Positions 49,601 through 61,600 of a DNA stretch of 64,000 bases are shown here, piece after piece. How positions within the stretch are numbered: position 1 is the stretch's first letter; each line of letters begins with the position of its first letter. A model generated the notes under the pieces. It saw only the letters and a list, made by a program, of their open reading frames with translations, was not told where the DNA came from and did not search any database. This DNA comes from Phorcus lineatus. Its lineage: Eukaryota; Mollusca; Gastropoda; Trochida; Trochidae. The DNA is taken from positions 14,638,001 through 14,702,000 of the forward strand of contig OV121092.1 in the NCBI GenBank assembly GCA_921293015.1. The letters are read 5' to 3'. The position numbers and the translations under genes were made by a program.

Positions 49601-52600
49601 CCCATTGGACAATCAACCTTCTTGGAAATATGCAGAAGCCGACAAGAAACAAAACAACGATGAAAATGATTTGGAAGGAAAGGAAAAAGTTGAAAAATAT
49701 ATAAGTAATAAAAAGCAAAAGGAGGATATTGTTGATCTTGATGATGTTTGTAAAGAAAGAAATGATCCGAATAAGATTGACTTGATATCAAGTGACAATA
49801 CTATCAATAAAAATAATGAAGACAATTGGAATAATTCTGATGAAGATTCTGAGCTGCTACAAGTGGATATTAGTACACCAACACTGCCTGAAAGAACAAA
49901 CTCTTTGATATCAGAAAATAATGGAGACCCACCATATCTACAGATTGAAATCTTAAACAAAGACAATTTTGAAAAAGATGCTGATAATACTATCGTTAAT
50001 GGTCCCCAAAATGAATCGCATTCTTCTGAAGATAAAAATTATGACAACAAAAAATCCTCAAATATGGATAAAGGATCTAATGATACAAGCACGTCTACCG
50101 AAACCATTCTCAATCCAACAGCCAGTGAAATATCACCTAAAATGTCTACCCCAGCTGACCATTCAGATCTTGACTTGACTTGTAATCCAAGCTGTTCCCA
50201 AGAAGTGATTAATTTAAGTGTTGGAAGATTTGACATCAGTGAAGACCTGCTAGATGATTCATTTTCACCAACACAGTCCAAGAATGTATCTCTGGAAGGT
50301 ACTGAAACGTTGACGTCTGCCAAAGGTCAAGGTGACACAAGTTCAAGGTCACCTGAAACTGAATCCTGGAGCAGAGGAGTTGGGCTAACTTCTGACAGTG
50401 GGAAATCTGTTCAGGTAGTTATTCAACATCTCTTGAATTACACTTGACACTTTTATATGAAATCTTTTGAAGATTTTATAATTTGTGTCCTTAGAAATTA
50501 CACTAATGTTAAGTAAAAGATATCACATTTTTAAAACACGTAATTGACAAAATGTAACTATACCCAAAAGGTTTTGAAGTAGGCTATCTTTTCTTGGTTT
50601 AAAACTTTTACACCTCTTACTTCCCTTGGTGTATGAAGGGTCTTTTGTATATTTGTAAGTTCCGCTAGGTAGCTGTTTCATTGCTAACTCAAATCAAGGG
50701 CGGGTAATTTCAATACCAATTTTTGTAATGAAAAGTCTGAGGGGTGATAAAATTGAAAGCATCGGAACATTCAGCCATGAGTAATGGAGTATGCTAAGCT
50801 GTATTTTGGATTTTAGCATAAATGTCAGCCAGTTGTGTAGAATGGCACAAGTAATGCTATTTGGGGTGATAAAGCAAATAGTTGGTTCCTAAATTTTACA
50901 ATTTTACTTTTTCCAAAATCTTCATTTCATTTCAGATGTGTATTTGCAGCATTGATTGTATTATGTCAATTGCATACTCTTATCTTACAAGTTTTGTAAA
51001 GAAAGAAGAGTCATCTCCCTTTGATAACAGGATTTCAAGATATATGAAATAAGAAAAGGGCAATATTGGCAGTACAGGAGAACCCTGATAGTTATTTTCA
51101 AGTTATTAACCATTATAAAGTTCCATCACCTAAGTTTGTCTCAGATAGTCCTTCAGGAAATCAGCCGGAATATGCTACTCAACTGCACTTAAACCATGAG
51201 TTTTGGCATAAAACAGCAAGATTTAAGTCAGCCAGTTGTGTGTGGAGATAGGCACAAGTAATAACTTCTTATGAAATTTCACAAACCCATTGATGAGATT
51301 TTAATTTCTTGAATATGATTTTTGTTTCAGCCAGTGACACTGCTGACCCCTACGTCAGGTAAACGTTCATCTTCTCCCACACTGAACAACTCACTGAGGA
51401 GTCTAGCTCCACCTGAGAAGAAACGTGCTGTTGAGAAAGTGAGTACATTTGTCTTATTGGTTTTCTTTTCAAGCTTCTCCTTGAAGGCATAACCCACGAC
51501 TGTTAGAATCTTGTTCATTTATGCATTCAGAAATTAAATTCAGCATGTGCTTTTCTGTCAATTTTGACTAATTATTCTTTTAAAATGGCCCTAATGTCAT
51601 TTCTGTCTTATAATATAAAATTCAATGTTGCTCTTACCATTTTCTTTCAGCCTTTGCTCCAAGGGCAGACAACCCTTTATGACTTGGTGGAGAGCCAAGC
51701 AGTAAGACAGGAATCTGCCTTCGATATCTTTGTGAAGGAAAAAAAGAAACAGGGTAGGACATGGTGTTTGACTTGATGTCACAAGTTATTATATGAGCAG
51801 TGAAAGACCAAATTCCCTTAAAAACATAAAATTTAGAAAATGGTTATCCCTGAAAAAATCTTAAAGCTGTCACTTAAAAAATTTTATAATCACATTTACA
51901 TTAAATGTGTTTTGCTTGATTATTTGAATTTATAAAAGTGGTGTTGAAAGGTTTTTAAAAATTTGATGCCAATAGAACTTTAGTAAAAAAATTTTATAAT
52001 GCACTCTTAGGGATGGTCAAAAGTAATTATTTTCTATATGTTATAAATGCAGGATTATTTATTGTTTTCAGTGCCAATGGTCAAGTCTACAGAAATTCAC
52101 ACTATTTTTCCCTACAAGTTATTGTTCTTTCTAATTACTAACATTTTTTATATTTCTGCATATTTCATCAATACATGTACTGGTGTGGCGTAATATTCCC
52201 TATAGGGCACTTTGCCTACAGTCAATGTCATTGTGACTTTGCAGACTGTGGGGTTGGTAGTTTGACTTTTGTCTGAGGCATGCACCTCTATTACTGGAAT
52301 GGAATAGTCCAGTCTGTGTCTTATAATGTTAATAATGTAGACTTATTGATTTGAAATGATCATCATAGGGTTACTATTTCATTGATTCTTTTTCAGAAGG
52401 GATCCTCCTTGGGGTACTATTGCATAAAATCTGTTTATTTTTGCTATATGACAGGTTGTGACTATTTTTAGAATAAAAAATATACAAAAACCACATTAAA
52501 AACGTGTTTCTCATATATGACCACCCTAACAGGGCCCCAAACCCTAGCGGTTGCCATAGCGCCAAGGGCCGTAACTCTATTCTCACCACTTATCAATCTG

Positions 52601-55600
52601 TCATTGAAGAGAGAAGACGCGTTTTTCGACTTCGAAGTTTGCTAAGTTTTTCACGGTATCTAAGAAAAAACGAGACATGGAGAAAGAAACAAATGTATGG
52701 TAACCTTTATTGCTAAACGTAGTTTAGAATAGGTTCGCATTTTTTCGCATTCCATCGCGTTGTGACTTAGGCTTTTCCCAAGCATTTCGAACCACGTGCT
52801 TCGTGCTTGCGCGGCAAAAGAGACAAACATGGCGGATTCTCGGAGATTGTTTTTCCCGACTAGGTGGAAAATAGATATCTTTCGTATGGAATCAGCTACT
52901 GTTTGGCACTTGATGTTATTCTTATTATGTATTAATAAGCATCTCTTTACGTCGATGGCGATCGTTTTCACCTGGTTGTTAACTTGATGAAAACTTTAGT
53001 TTTTTCGAGGGGCAAGCCATGTTGTTTACATGCTCTTTTTATTTCAGGCTGTGGTTGTAGTGCTTGCTTTATGAGTTGCTTTCCACTATTTATGCCGCGG
53101 CCGTTTATCTTTTAGTATCTATATATCTTAGGATTATATATTTACTTAGATTTACATATGCACTCCCCCACCCCCTCCCTTTGGTAGTTGTCAACTATCT
53201 TTCTGTTTGGCTTACAGCCGTTCAAGAAGTGCGTTGACTGTGGGTCGTCCATCCCACAAACAGATGGACACCCTAGCTGCCTTCCGTGTCTAGTGACGCA
53301 GGGGCACGACGACTCGGACTGTGCTGTTTGCAAGGCCTTTTGCAATAAGACCCGTAAGAGGAGGCAGGCAGACACCATTTTCTACAAAGGGATGCTGGAG
53401 GCGGGCGAGAGTCTGCAGGGAGTGACCCCCCCATCTAAAGCTAAGGGTGGTAAGAAGAAGGCAGTCGTGTCCCCTCCGATCCCCTCTGAAGAGAGCTCGG
53501 ACTCGGAGGTGGGCAGCCGGCTGTTTTCCGCTAGGGCCCTCCCAATCACCCCTACACTTGACACAATTAACTCTCTAATTAAGGGGCAAATGAAGGGCCT
53601 GATGGGGGATCTGATGTCGGAGCTCCGCAAGGAGATCCGGGCGTCAGTTCCCCCGGCGGGTCCGGATGCCAGACCGACCGGGTCCTTCGGGACCGGGGCC
53701 GGTACCGGGGCTGGGGCTAACCTGGGCAGGGGCCCGGGTGATGCCTTGAGCTTGCCGGAGCTGAGGGCCGGTCCTAGCCGGATACCTACCAGCCCCATGA
53801 CACGGGACCCCCCGAATGATCTCGAGACCGTCGAGAGGTCGGGGGGAACCGGCAACCCCAAGAGCGTCCGGGTCCGCGTCTGGACCGGTACTTCCGGGTC
53901 CTTCTCAGGAACGACCGGAGGTCGGCGGGTCTCGGTTCCGGATCCCCTTGCTTCCTTCGTTTGTTCCTCCCAGCAATTCTTCGGAAACCTCGTCCGTGCT
54001 GGACTCGGAGGTGACGGAGGATTGCTCGGAGGAGGAGATGGAGGTCGGTGGGGGTGCGGAATCGGATCCTTCCGACCACCCAATTTCCGAAGCCTTGAGG
54101 GTTGTCCGCGACAAGTTCGCGGTTGCCTTCCCTCAGGTGGTCGTTCAGGAGAAGGAGCCAGATGTGTCTGAGTTCCGTCTACCTGGTGGGGCCTTTGCCA
54201 AGCGCAAGGTCGCACAGACGCGGCTCCGCATTGTGGACAGCCTACGCACTGATGCGATTTCGCCTCTCCTGTAGGGTACCCGTACGAGGTTCGACCTTCC
54301 CGAACTCAATAGGAGGTACCCAATAGGGGAGGTGGGATTTCTGGACGTGCTGGTGGTTGACGACGATGTGCTTTCCTCGGTCAACCCGGACGCCATTGGG
54401 CTTCCGGGTCGGCGGGTGCCCCCCTTTAAATACCAAGACCAGCTGCTGAAGCGTGCGTTCCGCTCCTTCGAGGAGACCTATTAGAATGCGGCGCAACAGC
54501 TGCGGGTCACGGTTCACTCGGCATACCTGGCCTCCTTGCAGGCTCAGGGTATGGTTGAGGCGAAGGGGAAGGAGCAGACCGAAGAGGTTTTGCTCCAGAG
54601 GCAATTGGCCGAGGTATCAAGTTACCTGGCTCGCGACTCTATCAGGAGCGCGTCGAGCCAGGTGATGACCGCAGTGATGGGGATGCGGAGGCTGTGGATG
54701 AGTTGCTCGTCACTCCCACAGCCGACCCAGAATGCACTGATTGCCCTCCCGTATGAACTAGGTCAAACCCTGTTCCCGGGATCGGCAACAGTCATCAAAG
54801 ACTTCGCCGAACGGCTAGAGAGAGCCAAAGCCGCCAAAGGCGGCTCGGGTTCTGCCGGGAAGCGCAAGTCCCCCTTGGAGAATCTCCCGGAAGGTCCGCC
54901 GGCCAAAGTCAAGCACTGGTAGAAAACTTCTCTCTACCAGGGCTCTGGCAAGGGAGGTAATCCAGGGAAGAAGGGCAAAAGCAGGAAGGGCAAGCAGCCT
55001 CAGGGCCAGCAGCCTTTTCGGGGGAAAGGGGGCTCCAACCAGGGCTCCTAATCCCTCACCTGCTCGAGCTGGGGACCTGCCAGGGGGCCGGAGTGCCGCC
55101 GGTAGCAGGAATCCAATGCCCTTGTCCAGAGATGGAGACCTGCCAGGGGGCCGGAGTGCCGCCGGTAGCAGGGATCCAGTGTCTCTGTCCAGAGCTCCCA
55201 GTAGGGGGCAGACTGGTCCACTTCCTGTCGGAATGGGAGAAAGTGACGTCCAACCCCTGGGTCCTGTCCACACTCAGGGAGGGGCATTTGCCTCTTTGGA
55301 AGCTTGGGCCACCTTCTTTTACCGGAGTGAGGCGCACCCCGGTGCCATCCTCCCCGGAGAAGGCAGAAGTCCTCCGTGCCGAGGTCGTAGCACTGCTCGA
55401 CAAGGCGGCTATAGAGGTTGTTCCATTGGGCCAGGAAGAGAACGGGTATTACTCGACTTACTTCCTGGTGACCAAGAAGGACGGAGGTTACAGACCCATT
55501 TTGAATCTGAAATATCTGAACAAAATGTTGGAGGTACCATCGTTCAAGATTGAGACTCTGAGGTCAGTGATAGCATCGGTAGAGACGGGGGATTGGCTGT

Positions 55601-58600
55601 CGTCAATCGACCTCAAGGATGCGTACCTCCATGTCCCAATGCACCCCCAGTTCAAGCAATACCTCAGGTTTGCGTTCGACGGGGTGTGTTACCAGTTTCG
55701 TGTGCTCCCCTTTGGCATCTCCACGGCGCCAAGGGTGTTCACCAAGCTGATGCTAATTCCAGCGCAGGTCGCCAGGTCGCAGGGCAGGTGTTGTCACCCG
55801 TACCTGGACGACTGGTTGATCAGGGCCTTAACGAAGGGGCTGAATCAGGAAGCCACCCAGGGCATTTTGAATATTCTTGTCAGACTGGGCTGGATAATAA
55901 ACTTGAAGAAGTCAGACCTGGACCCCACGCAAGACCTAGTGTTCTTGGGGGCTCGGTTCGACACGGCACGGGGCACGGTTTCGTTGGCCCCAGACCGTGT
56001 GGGCAAGGTGGTTCAGACCACACAGCACTTCCTGCAGTCACCAGACCACTCCGCGCGGACTTGGCTCCGTTTGCTGGGGAATATGGCGGCGACTGTGGAT
56101 GTGGTCTGGAGGGCTCGGCTGAGAATGAGACCAGTCCAACAGGCTTTAGCGGGATTGTGGTCTCATGCCGAGAGCCTGGAGAGATCAGTGTCCATTCCGG
56201 AGTGGCTTACCACCCATCTGGAATGGTGGCTGAGAGAGGACAACCTTTCGAGGGGTCTGCCTCTGGAGGCCCCGTTGCCGACGGTGACAGTTCAGACGGA
56301 CGCTTCCCTCTCAGGTTGGGGGGGGAGTCCTGGGGGACCACTCAGCTTCGGGCCTGTGGTCCCTGGACGAGTCCAGGTTGCACATCAATGTGCTGGAACT
56401 GAGGGCGGTGAGGAATGTTCTCAATCACTTCCTACGCTTGATACAGGGTCAGGCAGTACGTCTAGAAATGGACAATCAGACTGCCATGACGTATATTGCG
56501 AAGCAGGGAGGAATGGTGTCTCCAGCTCTCCTCCAGGAGGCGTGGCAGTTCCTGCTCTGGTGCGATCAGTACAACATACGGGTGATGCCAGTGTACCTTC
56601 CGGGAGTGGACAATGTCCGAGCGGACGCCTTGTCCCGGCGCATCTTGGCACCGTACGAATGGATGCTCCACCGGGAGATATTTGGGCTTATCTCCCAGTT
56701 GTACGGGTCGTTCCAGGTGGATCTGTTTGCGTCCGGAGTGACGAATCAGACACCGGTGTTCTGTTCCAGGATACCAGACCCAAAGGCTCTGGCCTCAGAT
56801 GCCTTCGCAATAGACTGGACCGGCAGGGTGCTGTGGGCGTTTCCGCCTACGCCCCTGATTCCCAGGGTTCTGTTGCAGTTAGGCAGGCAGCCTCCACAGC
56901 TGTTGGTCCTCATGACACCGCTGTGGACGGCCCAGAGTTGGTTTCCGTCGGTTCTCAGATATCTGGTACAGCCTCCTTTACTGTTACCATGTCTGCCAGA
57001 TCTGCTGACGCAGGAGGGGGCGCCACACCCGAATCCCAGGGTTCAGTGGGTGGCTTGGCCTCTGTCCGGAATCGCCTCCAGGAGAGCGGTATTCCTGCAC
57101 GAGTTGCAGACACAATACTGGCTTCGAGGAGGGATTCAACGAACGTTCAGTACGAGGATAGATGGGCCTGCTATGCGCGCTGGTGTGGCAATAGAGGGCT
57201 ATTCGATCCCTTTTCTGCGGGTTTAGTGCCGGTGCTCGAGTTTTTGCAGTCCCGACTGGATGATGGCTTAGCAGCCTCTACAGTCAGGGGGTACTCTACG
57301 GCCATTGCCGCATTCCACATACCGGTGGATGGAGCCCTGTTGGGTAGTCATCTGATGGTCCAGCGTTTTCTAGCAGGTGTGGACAGGATCCGACCGCCTG
57401 TGCGGAGGATCAGCCCGACTTGGGAACTGGCAAAAGTGCTTGAGTGGCTGTCAGGTCCGTCCTTTCGGGACCTTAGTACAGTTTCACTGCAGTTGCTCAC
57501 ATGGAAGACAGCCTTCTTGGTGGCGGTTACGTCAGGCAGGCGGGTAGGGGATATTCATGCGATGTCCTCGGATCCCGAGCTGACTGTCTTTCATAAGGAC
57601 AGAGTCAGCATTAGACTGCCTGACTCGTACCGGCCGAAGGTGGATCATTCCTTCCATGTGTCGGCCCCTATTGAGCTACCGGCGATGCTTCAGCCGGCAG
57701 CGTCAGGGGTGAGGTCGGCGCAGCCCCACATCCTTGATGTGCGTCGCACCCTCAAACAGTATCTTAAGAGAACGAAGGAAATCCGTAAGGATAAGCAATT
57801 GTTCTGCTGCTATGGCTGGAATAAAGCCGGTCTCGCAGCTACGAAACAGACCATCTCCAGATGGATCGTTTTGGCAATTTGTCTGGGCTGAGTCGGCTGA
57901 GTCGGCCTAGCACGTTCATCAGACATTACCAGCTTGACAAGCACTCAAGTGAGCGTGCTCGGTTTGGCAAGGTGGTTCTCTCCAGTTGGCAGAGTCGTAC
58001 ACCCTCTAGCTGATTGAGTTTTTACGGGTTACGATGATCATGTTGGTTGTGGTACTAACGTACTAATTTTAACAACACTGCATTTTTTGGGCTCTGGCGG
58101 AAGACACCCGGTGGGTGATTCTGCGCTGGGGTGAATTACTAGACTTAAAGAATGTCCCTAGTCCCTTCTTTTGAAAGAAAGGGGGGGGGCGGGTATTTGG
58201 CTTAAAGTCTGTGTCTGGGCGTCTTTAGCCCTAATCAGTAGATTCCCAGGTCATCACTGCGCTCTCGAGGACTGCGGTGTGGCAAGTCACGTGATGTGGT
58301 GAGTGTTTCTGGTTCTATTTCTTGTACGATTTATGTTGCAGACAGAATACCACTTCCAGGATATTGATCTCTGGGAGTCTGTTTTATGCAATAGTACCCC
58401 AAGGAGGATCCCTTCTGAAAAAGAATCGAACAAACCTGCAGAGGTTTCAGTGAAGAGGATCCTCCTTGGGGTAGGGCCACCCACCTCCCCTTATTCTGTC
58501 TGGTATGCTAGATTGATAAGTGGTGAGAATAGAGTTACGGCCCTTGGCGCTATGGCAACCGCTAGGGTTTGGGGCCCTGTTAGGGTGGTCATATATGAGA

Positions 58601-61600
58601 AACACGTTTTTAATGTGGTTTTTGTATATTTTTTATTCTAAAAATAGTCACAACCTGTCATATAGCAAAAATAAACAGATTTTATGCAATAGTACCCCAA
58701 GGAGGATCCTCTTCAAAGAATCTGAAACCTCTGCAGGTTTGTTTGAATTTTATTGTTTCAAGTTAATCTTTAGGAAATTGTTAATGTTGAGAGTTCAGGC
58801 AGTGAGTTAGTAACATCGTCTTAACTGCCATTTTGAGATCATGGACACTCCCCATATATTTCATCGATACTTGGTTTTCAACTCAACTACCTTCCTGCAA
58901 AAACCAAAATGGTTCATCCCCTCGATGCCAATAGAACAATCCCTTTTGAGACAGCATGTTTGTTCTAGTTGTTGAGGAGAATCCTGACGCTGATGAGGAG
59001 GAAGTGACGGCCATCTTGGAAGATTTGTGGACTAACATGGAGGAAAGAGACAAACAGAAGTATCGAGAAGCAAGATTGAGCTCGTATGTAGGGCAAAAGT
59101 AGCCTTTGATTTGAATATATTTTATTCAGTTGGAAAATAATTGAGAAAATGTCCAACTTGAAAAACCCTCTCTTTGAAATAGCCTTAGAAGTGATTGGAC
59201 ATAATTGTAAATGCTCATAACTTTAAAATATTTTTCAATGCTCTCCAATAAAGCTGATATTGCTCTTTTCCTATTTCCTATTTTAAAATCCTGTCATCAG
59301 TGAAAGGGAGATAACTCTTTTGACTTTACAACACTTGTAAGATAAGAGTATGCAATTAATATTATACAATTAATGCTGCAAATACATATTTACATATATA
59401 CAGTATTTCTTTACCATTGAACCACAAATGCCTTGTCTAAACCAAAGTCAGTTAAGTAGTCCACGTTCACAACCCCTGGAGTAGATTAGGTTGGTACAAC
59501 TTCCAAAATTTAATCCTGGTGAAAAAAAATTTCACAATGTTTTTGTCAACTAGCTTAGAAATATTTTGAAACATGTGGGTTGAACTGATAAGACTGCCTG
59601 AGCTTGTCAATACTTTAAGTAAGTGATGAAATCTTACATTTAAATACTTTTGATCAAACTCTCTGAAATTGTGCAAGTTAGATTATTAAGATTTTTGAAA
59701 ATTCATTGCTGAGCGTTATTGGTTAATGATTTCACACCATTCACATTTTTTTAATGTATTCTTTTATGTACATAATTAAGAGGATTAAATTTTTACCCAA
59801 GTTGATCAAATTATTTTTCCTCAGCAGCATTATATGATCAGCAATGAAAATTCAGTTTTGAAACTCTTTGTGATTTTATTCAAGGATTCAAATCTAGTTA
59901 GTTAAGGAATCAGTTAAAGTTATTTTGAAGCCACACATGCTGACAACCCTTGACAAAAAATCTTGTTGACTTTTCAGGTATAAAAAAGATTTTAAGCATA
60001 AAGAACTGAAAGTAAAGAAGAAGGTTGACAAGGTCAGTGTCTCGTATCTTGTATTTTGAATTGAGCCAATGCTTTATATCCTGTCTGACATATGCTCAAT
60101 GGTCCTTTGAAAAAGACTGTGTAATTCAACACTTTAGATATTGAATTTTGAAATGTCAAACCATTTGAGTGACCAATTTACAGAAATAACTCTATTGAAA
60201 CTTGTTCTGTGACCTGTGGATTTGTCCGGAGTTATGCCAATGCTTGTCATTCAGACTTTAGCAACAGACATGTTCTTGGTTGGTCACTGTGGTCGGTCTT
60301 CTTTAATGGGAAATATCTTCCGTATATTACAGTGTATAAGTCGACCCTGTGTATAAGTCGACCCCCTTTCTCAGGCCCCCAAATTGCTCAGACCTCAGAA
60401 TTTTTAGGTCTCAAACATAGACCTCGAATATAAGTCGACCCCCCCTTCCTTGACCCCTCAATTTCTGGTATAAAAAACTCGACTTATACACTGTCATATA
60501 CGGTATTATTAGTCTCTAAGTATAGTCATGCTGTGTATGATATTTACAGACTCCCTCATAAAATCTATTTGAATGGCATTTACAAGTAGGAGTGATGTAT
60601 AATGAAAATATTTTTATGGATAAATAATTTCTTTATTATATGATGGGTTCAGCTATGCTAATAGATTTTCTTACCTCAAATGATTAAAAAATGTTCATAC
60701 AAAAATCGCTGCTAGTTGATTTTGCGTGACACTTGATTTCCTTTACAACTACTGATGGTTGACTTGAGTAATGAAATGTGTTGACTCTCTGAACTTACAC
60801 ATATAGCATAAACTAATGTTAATTGGGGAAAGTTTTAAGAAATAAATCTTTCTAAAAACATTTCTGCATTTTTAAGGTGAGGAGTTTGCCTCCTGGTTCC
60901 AAAATGGCAAAATATTTTTCATTGATATGTTATCACAACCTTTGATGACCTTGTCCTGTTATCAATCTGATACTGCAAATCAAATCTTTTGGAATATCAG
61001 CTGATACAAGTTAATTGTTTGTATCAAAGTGGGTCACAATAATCTAGCACATTGAATTAGTAGATTGCAATTGACTGTCGCTGTCCTATTGTTCCAGTGA
61101 GAATCAGTAGTCACCCCTACTTGTTTCAAGCAATCACCAACTAAAAATACTTGCCATATTAAATATGGATATATAGCAAACCATCTTGCGACCTAGGTAT
61201 TTTCAGCAAGGTGCTTAGCTTAAATGTTTTTTGATCATATAATAAAAGTTGTTTGAATGTCACATGATAATGTTTAAATTGTGACCTCATACCACATTTA
61301 AGTGATGTGACATAATTATTCCTATTACTCAACCGTGGTGAGATCAGTCATCAGATAACAATTAGTTGGTTCCGTGCGAATCATCGGAAGTATTTTCGAA
61401 CGTCACATGACATCGACCAATCACATGACTAGCAAGTTAGAAAATGACAACCGTAAAATTTTGAATTATCAACGAGACGTGAATTTACGTGAAAGAACTT
61501 TATCTGTTTTTTCCTCTCCATAGCATAAAATCCTGCCTCATTTTTCAATGTTTAATGCTGCGTAGACAAATCAATCAGTTACTTAATCACTTGCCCAACT

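Larger units (their letters stand above)
52384..58745 (+). mobile_element. DIRS-type tyrosine-recombinase retroelement
   Basis: About 6.4 kb in PMS1 intron 9, sense to the gene. Parts in order: left inverted terminal repeat, a gag-like region, a reverse transcriptase/RNase H region, a tyrosine recombinase region, an internal complementary region and the right inverted repeat. The end structure is the DIRS hallmark and differs from ordinary LTRs. DIRS elements are known to use overlapping reading frames. The copy is close to whole but appears broken, with perhaps three to five breaks. The terminal repeats are identical by eye and the coding parts largely open, which suggests a young insertion, though DIRS end repair makes end identity a weak clock. 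Confidence 0.93.

Noticed and set aside
51066-51251. 61-codon ORF in PMS1 intron 7
   Set aside because: No PMS1 counterpart, and part of it (TCAGCCAGTTGTGTG...GGCACAAGTAAT) repeats a segment at about 50826. Exons 7 and 8 join cleanly without it.
53382-54215. 277-codon minus-strand ORF
   Set aside because: It is the antisense shadow of the GC-rich gag-like region of the DIRS element.
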